Assembly: GCA_903970525.1 (NCBI GenBank)
Contig: CAJCIZ010000007.1
Span: forward strand, 1 to 46,867
DNA from: Myxococcales bacterium
Lineage (GTDB): Bacteria; Pseudomonadota; Gammaproteobacteria; DSM-16500
DNA: 46,867 nucleotides
Reading direction: 5' to 3'
This document shows positions 38,658 to 46,867 of this stretch, piece after piece. The notes beneath the pieces were generated by a model. The model saw only the letters and a program-made list of their open reading frames with translations, made no database searches and had not been told where the DNA came from. Numbering within the stretch: position 1 is the first letter of the stretch; the number at the start of each line of letters is the position of its first letter. Both the position numbers and the translations under genes were made by a program.

Positions 38658-39419
38658 TCACTGTACAATTACTTGCCCAGCCTGAATTGCGTCCACGCCC
38701 TCATGATATAGCGCCAACTCCTGAGTAGTTAACCCGATTTTTTCGTCTTCGGTCAAAGCCAGCGGAATTAAGGGGGCTAGAGAGGGGCATTTAATGTAAT
38801 ACGCACACAATTTTGCAATATTTTCCCGATAATAAGCACCGCCAAATCCTACAAAGCGTTGCACTAAATCGTAAACAGCATAATCATTCAAGCCATCCCC
38901 TACATATAAAATGTCAGGATGTTTTTCTTTAATTTGAGCAACAATTTCACGTTTTCCATTGCTTTTGACCAACGGTGACGAGCGATCAAACGATCGATAT
39001 CGCCCCTCGGAGTCAAATTGAATATCGACAGCAAAAATATTTTTCTCCGGCACATGAAGCCGCCGACCGAAATCGACTACTGCAGGCAGCAAGCCTGCCG
39101 ACAGAATATAAACTGATTTACCTAAATGGATGAGTAGCTGGATAACACTAGCCGCCGCATCTACACGCTTCGCAAAATATTCGCGCCCCAAATCCATTAA
39201 GTCTTCTTGTGTAGGCTGAACTAAATCTAGCCTTTGCTCGTATAGACCGGCATTAATCCCTAATTTTCCCATTGCATCTGCGGTCAAGCGCTGTACTATA
39301 TCTGCAGCCCCACTTTTTTTGGCTAATTCATCGATACCCTCAATGGTACTCAAAGTGCCATCACAATCGAAAATAATTGTATTAATTGGATTTTTAATTT
39401 GCCAATTGGGTATCGTCAT
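38658..39419 (-). CDS. serB: Phosphoserine phosphatase (HAD family)
   Basis: Predicted last step of serine synthesis. The HAD motifs are complete: Asp18 and Asp20 in IIFDCDGTLS, the motif II serine in YILSAGL, the motif III Lys in KSNGKREIV, and GDGLNDYAVY. Start at 39419 (MTIPNWQIKNPI, 253 residues). The frame is open far upstream, but that part lies antisense to serA and has no sense as protein, so it is excluded. The divergent serA gene 55 bases away supports the serB assignment; without that context, other small HAD phosphatases would be possible. serC is not in this window. Confidence 0.82.
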   Translation of the reverse strand: MTIPNWQIKNPINTIIFDCDGTLSTIEGIDELAKKSGAADIVQRLTADAMGKLGINAGLYEQRLDLVQPTQEDLMDLGREYFAKRVDAAASVIQLLIHLGKSVYILSAGLLPAVVDFGRRLHVPEKNIFAVDIQFDSEGRYRSFDRSSPLVKSNGKREIVAQIKEKHPDILYVGDGLNDYAVYDLVQRFVGFGGAYYRENIAKLCAYYIKCPSLAPLIPLALTEDEKIGLTTQELALYHEGVDAIQAGQVIVQ

Positions 39420-39474
39420 ATGAATCAATCCTAAAAAAGAACGTAATGTAACCCCTATTCCAGTAGGAGCAAAG

Positions 39475-40653
39475 ATGTTTAAGATACAAACGCTAAATGC
39501 TATTTCAGCCATAGGCTTAGAACAATTTCCGAGAGAATTATATGAGGTCGCCTCTGAAATACAACATCCCGACGCGATTTTAGTTCGGTCCCAGGATATG
39601 CATGGCATGAAATTAGCAGAATCCGTCATTGCGGTTGGTCGAGCTGGCGCTGGGGTCAACAATATTCCGATTACGGAACTCACACAATTAGGCATCCCTG
39701 TTTTTAACACACCAGGCGCGAACGCCAATGCCGTTAGAGAATTAGTCATTGCCGGCATGTTGCTTGCGAGTCGCAATATTTGTCAGGCGTGGAATTATGT
39801 CAGCCAATTAGAAAATAATCCTGAAACATTAGATATGAAAATCGAACAAGATAAAAAACAATTTGTGGGTTTTGAACTCATGGGCAAAACCTTAGGCGTC
39901 ATCGGCTTGGGTAGTATTGGTGTAAAAGTGGCAAATGCGGCACTTAGCTTAGGCATGCGCGTCATTGGTTATGATCCGACTATCACTGTACACCGCGCTT
40001 GGGAACTTTCTTCCAGCGTACAACAAGCCCATAGTGTTGATGATTTATTAATGGAATGTGATTTTGTGACCTTCCACGTTCCACTCAATGCTGACACAAG
40101 AGACATGATTAATAGCTCACGACTGAAATTATTAAAAAACAATGTTGTGATATTGAATTTTGCGCGCGAAGGTATTATCGAAAACAAAGCCTTACTCGAC
40201 GCACTCAATGAGAAAAAAGTCTTAGCCTATGTTTGCGACTTCCCTTCTCCCTTATTAAAAAATCATCCACGCGTCGTCAGCTTGCCACACTTAGGCGCTT
40301 CAACTAAAGAAGCTGAAGAAAACTGTGCTGTGATGATAGTCAAACAAGTCCGTGACTTTCTTGAAAGTGGCTCGATCACAAACTCTGTGAATTTCCCCAC
40401 GCTTGAAGTCACCAAGAATAAAACGGGCTCGCGCCTTGCCATAGTCAATCAAAACATTCCTAGCATGGTCGCGCAAATTTCTTCGAAACTAGCTGATGCA
40501 AAAATAAATATTCTCAGCTTATCCAACAAATCACGTGATGACATTGCTTACACTTTAATTGATGTGAATAGCGACTTAAACAAAGACTTATTAAAAGAAA
40601 TTTCTAGCATTAAAGGTGTCATACAAGTGCGAAATATTGTGTTCAGCGAATGA
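39475..40653 (+). CDS. serA: D-3-phosphoglycerate dehydrogenase
   Basis: First committed step of serine synthesis, NAD-dependent oxidation of 3-phosphoglycerate. The 392-residue protein has the substrate-binding segment GRAGAGVNNIPI, the Rossmann motif GVIGLGSIG (141-149), the catalytic Arg in ILNFAREGII and the His in SLPHLGASTKEAEENCA. A C-terminal ACT domain begins near residue 320; ACT domains commonly bind serine for feedback inhibition. The length is the short, ACT-only type. AGGAG precedes the ATG. It shares its last four bases with the uup start (ATGA). Confidence 0.92.
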   Translation: MFKIQTLNAISAIGLEQFPRELYEVASEIQHPDAILVRSQDMHGMKLAESVIAVGRAGAGVNNIPITELTQLGIPVFNTPGANANAVRELVIAGMLLASRNICQAWNYVSQLENNPETLDMKIEQDKKQFVGFELMGKTLGVIGLGSIGVKVANAALSLGMRVIGYDPTITVHRAWELSSSVQQAHSVDDLLMECDFVTFHVPLNADTRDMINSSRLKLLKNNVVILNFAREGIIENKALLDALNEKKVLAYVCDFPSPLLKNHPRVVSLPHLGASTKEAEENCAVMIVKQVRDFLESGSITNSVNFPTLEVTKNKTGSRLAIVNQNIPSMVAQISSKLADAKINILSLSNKSRDDIAYTLIDVNSDLNKDLLKEISSIKGVIQVRNIVFSE

Positions 40654-42542
40654 GTAATCTTATCACGTTAGAAAATATATCACTGGCATATGGTCTAGAT
40701 CATCTCTTAGATCATGCAAAGCTTCAAATCGCCTCAGGTGAGCGCGTTTGTTTAATTGGACGCAATGGCGCAGGCAAATCTTCTTTGATGAAGATTATTG
40801 ATGGCACACTTTTACCTGACAGTGGCAATATTTTTCGTCAACCGCATTTGCGCATCGCACGCCTAGAACAAGAATTACCGCAAACGATTACAGGCACAGT
40901 GTATGAATATGTCGCCAGTGGCTTAGCTGAGACAGGCAAACTGCTTGCAGACTATCATCTGCTTTTACATCGCCTAGAGCATTCTTGCACCGATGAAGAT
41001 TTAGCTGAGCTCGAACGCTTACAACACCGCATCGATACAACAAACGGTTGGGAATTTGAGCAAAAAATCAAAAATATTTTAGAACGACTGGAATTAGATG
41101 CAGAGCAATCTGTTGCTAACTTATCAGGCGGTTGGCAGCGGCGCGCAGCATTGGCGAAAGCATTAGTGATTTCACCTGATTTACTTTTATTAGATGAACC
41201 GACCAACCATTTAGACATAGAAGCGATACAATGGTTAGAAGAACAATTGCTGGCGTGTCAGATAGGGTTGTTGTTTATCACCCACGATAGATCTCTCTTG
41301 CAACGACTTGCGACTAGAATTATTGAATTAGATCGCGGCAATTTAACTTCATGGCCGGGCGATTACGAAAACTTTTTGCGTCGCAAAGAAGAAATGCTCC
41401 ACGCAGAAGCGCAACAAAATGCTGAGTTCGATAAAAAACTGGCACAAGAAGAAAAATGGATACGCCAAGGCATCAAAGCCAGACGCACACGTAATGAAGG
41501 TCGCGTCCGCGCATTAGAAGCACTACGTTTAGAACGCAGCAAGCGTAGAGAAATCCAAGGGAAAGCCAGCTTCAATCTGAATGAAGCACAAAAATCAGGT
41601 CGCTTAGTCATTGAAGCCGAAAATATTTCACAAGCGTACAATCAAAAAACCGTGATAGATCATTTTTCCGTACGCATCATGCGCGGTGATCGCATTGGTT
41701 TAATTGGACCGAATGGCGTAGGCAAAACGACATTACTCAACATTTTATTAGGAAAAGTTCCACCACAACAAGGTACTGTCACACAAGGTACAAAACTACA
41801 AGTCGCTTATTTCGACCAGTTGCGCCAAGCCTTAGATTTAGAAAAAACTGTAATTGAAAATGTCGTACAAGGTTCCGACTTTATAGAAACCGATGGACAG
41901 AGACGTCACATCATGAGCTACTTGGGTGATTTTCTCTTTACACCACAACGTGCGATGACACCGGTGAAATCTCTCTCGGGTGGCGAATGCAATCGCTTAT
42001 TGCTCGCAAAATTATTCAGTCTACCCGCGAATTTATTAGTCTTAGATGAACCGACTAATGACTTAGATATTGAAACTTTAGAATTGTTAGAAGAATTATT
42101 AAATAACTACCAAGGCACATTATTGATTGTCAGCCATGATAGAACATTCCTAGATAATGTTGTGACAAGCACTTTAGTTTTTGAAGGCAATGGTGTCATT
42201 GAAGAATTCATAGGTGGTTATCAAGATTGGTTGCGACAACGTAAAGTGGCTGAAAAACCTAAGATAGAAACACCTAAAGTGACAGCTTCAACACCTATTA
42301 AAGAAAAACCAAAAAAACTCAGCTTCAAAGAACAAAAAGAATTAGATGAAATGCCTGTGCTCATTGAAAAACTGGAAAAAGAACAAGCTGATCTGACAAC
42401 CCAAACCGTAGATCCTAAATTCTATCAACAATCGGCTGATAAAATTGCGGAGACGTTAGATAAGTTAAAGCAGGTTTCAGAAAAAATCAAAACAACTTAT
42501 GCAAGATGGGAAGAGCTAGAATCGATTTCTCATGGCAAATAA
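40650..42542 (+). CDS. uup: ABC-F family ATPase Uup
   Basis: Cytoplasmic ABC-F protein with two ATPase domains and no membrane part; family members act on the ribosome, and Uup also influences transposon excision and branched DNA. Domain 1 has GRNGAGKS, LSGGWQRRAALAKA and LLLDEPTNHLD. A linker with many basic residues follows (KARRTRNEGRVRALEALR). Domain 2 has GPNGVGKT, LSGGECNRLLLAKL and LVLDEPTNDLD. The C-terminal ~90 residues form the coiled-coil (FKEQKELDEMPVLIEKLE) that marks Uup among ABC-F proteins. The 630-residue length fits. Confidence 0.92.
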   Translation: MSNLITLENISLAYGLDHLLDHAKLQIASGERVCLIGRNGAGKSSLMKIIDGTLLPDSGNIFRQPHLRIARLEQELPQTITGTVYEYVASGLAETGKLLADYHLLLHRLEHSCTDEDLAELERLQHRIDTTNGWEFEQKIKNILERLELDAEQSVANLSGGWQRRAALAKALVISPDLLLLDEPTNHLDIEAIQWLEEQLLACQIGLLFITHDRSLLQRLATRIIELDRGNLTSWPGDYENFLRRKEEMLHAEAQQNAEFDKKLAQEEKWIRQGIKARRTRNEGRVRALEALRLERSKRREIQGKASFNLNEAQKSGRLVIEAENISQAYNQKTVIDHFSVRIMRGDRIGLIGPNGVGKTTLLNILLGKVPPQQGTVTQGTKLQVAYFDQLRQALDLEKTVIENVVQGSDFIETDGQRRHIMSYLGDFLFTPQRAMTPVKSLSGGECNRLLLAKLFSLPANLLVLDEPTNDLDIETLELLEELLNNYQGTLLIVSHDRTFLDNVVTSTLVFEGNGVIEEFIGGYQDWLRQRKVAEKPKIETPKVTASTPIKEKPKKLSFKEQKELDEMPVLIEKLEKEQADLTTQTVDPKFYQQSADKIAETLDKLKQVSEKIKTTYARWEELESISHGK

Positions 42543-42547
42543 ATCTG

Positions 42548-42701
42548 TGTCATGCCAGCATGCTTTTACATTGGTATCTACACAAGTTTTATTTTTCGAT
42601 TCTGTCATGCCAGCGTGCTCTCAGCTGGCATCCATCTTTCCATGACACAGGCAAGGTCGCAGCACACAAAGGGCTGGATGCCAGCTAAAAGCACCCTGGC
42701 A
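42548..42701. repeat. Palindromic repeat family R3, one full inverted pair plus an extra arm
   Basis: TGTCATGCCAGC occurs twice in direct orientation (42548 and 42603). The second copy continues CGTGCTCTCAGCTGGCATCC, and its imperfect complement TGGATGCCAGCTAAAAGC... lies at 42675-42701. The unit begins five bases past the uup stop and occupies most of the 266-base gap before the glycosyltransferase. No coding capacity; related TGTCATGCCAGC elements are common in bacterial genomes. Confidence 0.75.
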
Positions 42702-42808
42702 GTGGGGTGCGTTAAAGAGAAAAAAATAGACATCCGCCCCAGAATCCTATATTTTATTTGATTCATTAATCACCACACACACTTAACCCGTATAAGAACT
42801 AATACGCC

Positions 42809-43777
42809 ATGCAAATAGATAATCGCAAACAAGCACTTCAAGACAAAACTGTGCGAATTTCCTGTGTTGTACCTGTCTTTAATGAAGAAGCCTTAGTGGA
42901 TTCATTTTTCGAAGCATTGCAAGCTAAATTACTTGAGCTTACTAACACGTTTGAAATTATTGCAATTGACGATGGCAGCCAAGACAATACCGTTAAAAAA
43001 ATTGCAGCATTACCAAAAAAATATCACGTAAAATTGATCGCATTATCGCGTAATTTTGGCAAAGAAACCGCGCTTACTGCCGGGCTAGAACACGCCACAG
43101 GCGATGTCGCCATCATCTTAGATGCCGATTTTCAACATCCCTTAGAAGTGATACCTACGTTCTTAACACACTGGTCTGAAGGCTATAACATGGTGTACGG
43201 CGTACGTGAAAATCGCGATAATGAATCCTCAATTAAACGCAACTTTGCCAGACTCTTTTACTGGTTAATGACAAAAATTACTAAAATTGATATCCCCAAT
43301 AATGCCGGCGACTTCAGATTACTCGATCGCAAAGTTGTTGATGCGATCAATCAAATACAAGAGCGCACCCGTTTTATGAAAGGCTTGTATGCCTGGGTGG
43401 GTTTCAAAAAATTACCGGTGCCATTCACCGTACAAGAGAGAGCCGCTGGAAAAAGCTCATGGGGATTAGCGCGCTTGACTGAATTAGCGCTGACCGGCAT
43501 CACCTCTTTCTCAGATATCCCGTTGCGCGTATGGGGTTTGATTGGATTTGTTATTTCACTGATTTCATTAGTTTATGCAATATATATTGTGACAGTGACA
43601 TTAATTTTTGGCGCAGATTTGCCTGGCTTTCCAAGTATTATTGTGGCATTAATGTTTTTTGGTGGGATACAACTCTTATCGATAGGCATCTTAGGTGAGT
43701 ATATCGCACGGATTTTTACAGAAGTTAAGCAACGCCCTAAATATTTAATTGAGAAAAAATATGGGTTCGAAGACTAA
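42809..43777 (+). CDS. GT2 glycosyltransferase, polyprenyl-phosphate sugar synthase type (GtrB/DPM1-like)
   Basis: Predicted to attach a sugar to undecaprenyl phosphate at the inner face of the inner membrane. The 322 residues begin with a GT-A domain: VVPVFNEEALVDSFF, IDDGSQDNT, and the metal-binding DAD at 105-107 in LDADFQHP. The acceptor motif is QERAAGKSSWGLARL. Two C-terminal helices follow (about 233-258 and 265-290). The next gene is a GtrA-type membrane protein, the usual partner that flips the lipid-linked sugar. No clear ribosome-binding site precedes the ATG. The sugar is unknown. Confidence 0.88.
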   Translation: MQIDNRKQALQDKTVRISCVVPVFNEEALVDSFFEALQAKLLELTNTFEIIAIDDGSQDNTVKKIAALPKKYHVKLIALSRNFGKETALTAGLEHATGDVAIILDADFQHPLEVIPTFLTHWSEGYNMVYGVRENRDNESSIKRNFARLFYWLMTKITKIDIPNNAGDFRLLDRKVVDAINQIQERTRFMKGLYAWVGFKKLPVPFTVQERAAGKSSWGLARLTELALTGITSFSDIPLRVWGLIGFVISLISLVYAIYIVTVTLIFGADLPGFPSIIVALMFFGGIQLLSIGILGEYIARIFTEVKQRPKYLIEKKYGFED

Positions 43778-44150
43778 ATTATTTTTCCAACTGGTACGCT
43801 TTGGCATAGTCGGCGTTTCTGCATCCGCCGTACATTTCTGCGTCGTTGTTTCATTAGTAGAGTTAGCTGCGTTAAAACCGTTGGTTGCAAATATTTTTGC
43901 GTTTTTTATCTCATTTCAAGTGAGTTACTTTGGGCATAGTAATTGGACTTTTGGTGAAACTGCTACCTTACATCGCGTTGCCTTACCACGCTTATTGTTG
44001 GTCTCGGTTATCGCAATGGCAATCAATGAAACTATGTTTTATTTCATGATGACTTTCTTCCAACTACCCTACCCGATCGCGCTTTTAGTGGTATTAACTA
44101 CCATACCGATTGTCACTTTCATCATCAATAAACTATGGGTTTTTCGATAA
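43761..44150 (+). CDS. GtrA family membrane protein (putative lipid-linked sugar flippase)
   Basis: 129 residues with four predicted membrane helices; FQLVRFGIVGVSASAVHF and ANIFAFFISFQVSYFGHSNWTF are the GtrA hallmarks. GtrA-type proteins are thought to move undecaprenyl-phosphate sugars across the inner membrane. The ATG at 43761 has GAGAAAAAAT in front and overlaps the GT2 stop by 17 bases; a TTG four codons upstream is a weaker choice. It ends within the convergent ArnT-like gene (18-base overlap). Confidence 0.88.
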   Translation: MGSKTKLFFQLVRFGIVGVSASAVHFCVVVSLVELAALKPLVANIFAFFISFQVSYFGHSNWTFGETATLHRVALPRLLLVSVIAMAINETMFYFMMTFFQLPYPIALLVVLTTIPIVTFIINKLWVFR

Positions 44151-45863
44151 GATTACATCTGGTTGATTGCTTAATAACACAATGTGATTTTGCTCGCTGA
44201 TTTTATATACTGTTGTTTGTTGTTCTAGCTTATGAAAATAATTTTCATCTGTGATCACAAACAAACGTTTTGCACTGTGCCAACGCTGCCAAAAAGTGGG
44301 TTCTTCAATTAACCAATCTTTAGTATCTTGGAATACCATGCCATACCAAATTTCTCGTACCCAATTATCTTTTTGGGGAATATCGGATGCATGCCAATCT
44401 GCTACGATAGTGACACGTCTTTGTAAATAGATCGGTAAGTCTTGATAATATTTGTAGTATGCAACAACTTCATCATCTGCTTGTAAATGCGGTTTTAAAT
44501 CCTGCACGAGTGGCTTAATAGATTTATCATTGACCGTATCTAATCCCGCTGAAAATACTAATAATGAGATAGCAATAGTCAAAGTGAGACAGGTAAAGAC
44601 GCTACCCAATTTTGGCCTATGTTTTAATAAATGACTGATAGCGCCAGCGATTAAAAGTAATACCCCTAACCCAAGTAGATAAGGAATAAAGTGGCTTGGA
44701 ATATCAATCCAATTCCTAAAAAACGGCGCAACTAAAAAGCCAATGCCCAATACAATACTTAAATAAGTGAATACCGTCTTACCTGCTTTCACGCCGCCTG
44801 AATTAACCTTGTCCCAGCATACATTCAAATAACTCCCCACTAATAAAGCGCAAGCTGGAAATAACGGTAAAATATATCCCACAGTTTTTGAGTGCGGGAT
44901 AGAAAAGAAAATCAATACCATGAATAACCACAAGACTAAAAATAATTCTGCAGCATGTGCATTTTTATTTTTCCAAATGACTTGTAGTTTTTGATAGACC
45001 GCTTGAATTAAAAAGAGCGACCAGGGGAAAAATCCACCCATCACCACCGGAATATAAAACCAAAACGCGGCTTTATCATTAAAATCTTGCAGTGTCAGAA
45101 AACGTGAAACTTGCTGTGTCACAAAAAAGAAATGTAAAAACTCAGGATTCGCTTTCTGCACTAAATAATACCAAGGCAACGTTATCGCCAGAAAAATTAC
45201 TAACCCACCCAATAAATTCATATTAAGCAAAGTACGCCAACGGTTCAGCAGAATGATCCATGCACCGATAATCATGGCGGGGAAAGCTATCCCAATTAAA
45301 CCTTTAGTCAGCGCTGCTAATCCAGCGAAGAGATAAAAAGCCAGCAGGAGAAATGTTTTCGTCTTCTGTGAAGCGCTCTGCATAGCAGCAATAAAACACA
45401 ACAGTGAATTACCAATTAAGGCAGCCACTTCTAAATCAAGATTCGCGTAATGCGCAGCGCCGTAATACAAAGGAGACGTCGCTAAAATCAAAGCAGAGAT
45501 CACACCAGTGCGGCGATCAAAGAGTATTCTTCCGGTAAAATAAACAACGAGTGAACTGAACACACCCATTAAGGCAGGCCAGAATCGCAAAGCCCATTCT
45601 TTCAATCCAAAGAGATTAATCGCAATCGCTTGCAACCAATAATACAAAGCAGGTTTATCTAAGAATGCCACGCCATTCAGGCGCGGTGTAATATAGTCAC
45701 CTGTTACTACCATCTCTCTGGCTACTTCAGAATAACGACCTTCATCAGGCGTAAATAATGCGTGCGAACCTATCCACAGTGCATAAAACACTGCTAAGAA
45801 AACTAATAAGGTGACGACATCAAATAACCAGGTCGACGATTTTTGTGAGGGCTTGGATAACAC
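44133..45863 (-). CDS. ArnT/PMT-type membrane glycosyltransferase
   Basis: 576-residue polytopic membrane protein of the GT83/PMT superfamily, which uses polyprenyl-phosphate sugars on the periplasmic side. The first periplasmic loop has the catalytic acidic motif FTPDEGRYSEVAREM (Asp40, Glu41) and FLDKPALYYW. About 12 helices lie in the first ~440 residues, then a soluble C-terminal domain. It resembles ArnT, which transfers aminoarabinose to lipid A. No arnA/B/C/D genes are here, so the sugar is more likely that supplied by the neighbouring GT2-GtrA pair. Confidence 0.87.
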   Translation of the reverse strand: MLSKPSQKSSTWLFDVVTLLVFLAVFYALWIGSHALFTPDEGRYSEVAREMVVTGDYITPRLNGVAFLDKPALYYWLQAIAINLFGLKEWALRFWPALMGVFSSLVVYFTGRILFDRRTGVISALILATSPLYYGAAHYANLDLEVAALIGNSLLCFIAAMQSASQKTKTFLLLAFYLFAGLAALTKGLIGIAFPAMIIGAWIILLNRWRTLLNMNLLGGLVIFLAITLPWYYLVQKANPEFLHFFFVTQQVSRFLTLQDFNDKAAFWFYIPVVMGGFFPWSLFLIQAVYQKLQVIWKNKNAHAAELFLVLWLFMVLIFFSIPHSKTVGYILPLFPACALLVGSYLNVCWDKVNSGGVKAGKTVFTYLSIVLGIGFLVAPFFRNWIDIPSHFIPYLLGLGVLLLIAGAISHLLKHRPKLGSVFTCLTLTIAISLLVFSAGLDTVNDKSIKPLVQDLKPHLQADDEVVAYYKYYQDLPIYLQRRVTIVADWHASDIPQKDNWVREIWYGMVFQDTKDWLIEEPTFWQRWHSAKRLFVITDENYFHKLEQQTTVYKISEQNHIVLLSNQPDVILSKNP

Positions 45864-45898
45864 TTGTTGATTCCTGCAAATTCATCTAAGATTTTAAT

Positions 45899-46723
45899 AT
45901 GATTAGCATACAGATGAAACGTGTCATTTTATGCGCTGATGATTATGGCCAAAATTCCGCCATTTCACAAGCAATTATTGAACTATTACAAAAAAATCGC
46001 CTAACCGCGGTCAGTTGTATGACCACGAGTCAAACTTGGCACACAGCAGCCCAGTCATTAATGCCTTTTAAAAGCCAAGCAGATATAGGCTTACATTTCA
46101 ATTTAACTGAAGACATGAAGATTGCTCAACCATTACCTGCACTGATTGTAAAAGCATTCCTGCGTCAATTAGATACCCGGGCGATTGAAGCCGAGCTAAA
46201 TCATCAAATTGATTCTTTCGTTAATGGCATAGGCCGACTGCCAGACTTTATTGATGGACACCAGCATATTCATCAACTGCCACAAATTCGTGACATTGTA
46301 TTAGCCGTTTATGAAAAACGACTACGCCCGCATAGAAGTTATATCCGCTCAACACATATGCCACAATTTTATTTGAAATATGCTGAACCTGCTTATTTCA
46401 AAAAAATTATTATTGAATTGTGTGGTGCATATACCTTTAGACAACAACTTGATGAATATCATATCCCGCACAACACTTCGTTTTCTGGCGTCTATGATTT
46501 CTCGCCTGACAAACCTTATGGCGATTTTTTCGTGCAGTTTTTGAATCAGCTTAAAAATGGTGGGTTAATCATGTGTCACCCAGGATCACCTGCTGAAATA
46601 ATTGCGTCTGATAAAATTTCAGCTGCACGTGCGAATGAATTCAATTATTTTGCGAGTGATAAATTTTTGGAAGATTGTAAACGTGAACAAGTTGAACTCG
46701 CGAGATTTCAATATAGACATTAA
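45899..46723 (+). CDS. ChbG/HpnK (YdjC) family carbohydrate deacetylase
   Basis: 274-residue metal-dependent deacetylase of the YdjC fold. Metal ligands and catalytic acid are visible: ILCADDYGQN (Asp14, Asp15), IGLHFNLT (His66), and FIDGHQHIHQLP (His121, 123, 125). Related enzymes deacetylate chitobiose (ChbG) or hopanoid glucosamine (HpnK). Beside GT2, GtrA and ArnT-like genes it probably removes an acetyl group from a lipid-linked or lipid-attached amino sugar. The ATG at 45899 and one at 45914 are both possible; neither has a clear ribosome-binding site. Confidence 0.85.
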   Translation: MISIQMKRVILCADDYGQNSAISQAIIELLQKNRLTAVSCMTTSQTWHTAAQSLMPFKSQADIGLHFNLTEDMKIAQPLPALIVKAFLRQLDTRAIEAELNHQIDSFVNGIGRLPDFIDGHQHIHQLPQIRDIVLAVYEKRLRPHRSYIRSTHMPQFYLKYAEPAYFKKIIIELCGAYTFRQQLDEYHIPHNTSFSGVYDFSPDKPYGDFFVQFLNQLKNGGLIMCHPGSPAEIIASDKISAARANEFNYFASDKFLEDCKREQVELARFQYRH

Positions 46724-46844
46724 AGTAATAAAAAAAACTTGCAAATAAATTTGTGAAAGATTAAATTCTTGGTTCCTTTCTTGTAATACTCTTATTTGAA
46801 TCACCGCTAATAAATAACACCCATGCGCATCCGCATCAATCACT

Positions 46845-46867
46845 GTCATTCCCGCGCAGGCGGGAAT
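46845..46867. repeat. Palindromic repeat family R4, cut by the window edge
   Basis: The last bases form the hairpin ATTCCCGC-GCAG-GCGGGAAT preceded by GTC (46845-46847). This GTCATTCCCGCG type of element is widespread in proteobacterial intergenic regions. It lies about 120 bases after the deacetylase stop; the rest is beyond the window. Confidence 0.65.

Noticed and set aside
39420-39776. A 118-residue extension at the N-terminus of SerB
   Set aside because: It lies antisense to serA, has no HAD similarity, and the HAD motifs begin right after the internal ATG at 39419.
42506-42761. Short coding frames over the uup-GT2 gap
   Set aside because: They consist of translated R3 repeats and have no ribosome-binding site.
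46619-46849. Minus-strand 76-codon frame at the right end
   Set aside because: It overlaps the deacetylase gene antisense, has no ribosome-binding site or family resemblance.

Overview
The window is a densely packed bacterial chromosome segment with gammaproteobacterial gene content and order: smc-zipA-ligA, tmk-holB-tatD, prmB-aroC, the hpt-nagZ pair, and lolC-lolD. It is moderately AT-rich and its intergenic spaces hold several families of palindromic repeats. Together with two U-box (eukaryotic-type ubiquitin ligase fold) genes, this suggests a host-associated member of the Legionellales/Coxiellaceae type. That placement is an inference from gene content, not a measured assignment.

Layout. 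1-6076: fadE (running off the left edge), hpt and nagZ on the minus strand, then prmB-aroC on the plus strand. 6048-8764: a decaying accessory patch on the minus strand, holding an AbiE-type toxin/antitoxin pair with a twice-broken toxin gene and a frameshifted gene with an HExxH motif. 8852-14706: a five-gene minus-strand operon (hslO, RND adaptor, RND pump, yciB, bolA). 14831-17051: a plus-strand operon (Smr-domain protein, uridine kinase, membrane-anchored EAL phosphodiesterase). 17058-20479: an unusual five-ORF minus-strand cluster with two U-box proteins. 20733-26944: smc-zipA-ligA. 27083-29177: a histidine kinase and a single-domain response regulator. 29182-31482: comEC. 31738-36089: tmk-holB-tatD-lolC-lolD. 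36155-38593: glucokinase and a sugar/proton symporter. 38658-40653: divergent serB and serA. 40650-42542: ABC-F protein Uup. 42809-46723: a surface-glycan or lipid modification group (GT2, GtrA, ArnT-like transferase, ChbG-like deacetylase).

The most interesting region is 17058-20554. A well-formed sigma70-type promoter overlaps an 18-bp inverted repeat and is followed by ORFs that look like related membrane-anchored proteins. Two of them (17058-17996 and 17999-18772) share an outer domain, a transmembrane helix, a charged coiled-coil stretch and a C-terminal U-box. A third (19658-20479) seems to share the membrane-anchor module but ends after it. The second U-box gene appears to be separated from its N-terminal part by a one-base frameshift at a short homopolymer. 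My reading is a small expanding and decaying family of candidate host-targeted ubiquitin-pathway proteins. No secretion evidence is visible in the sequence.

No tRNA, rRNA, CRISPR array, integrase or transposase was found. No stretch longer than 300 bases lacks a gene. The three longest gaps (20480-20732, 31483-31737, 42543-42808) are largely palindromic repeats lying just downstream of gene ends.
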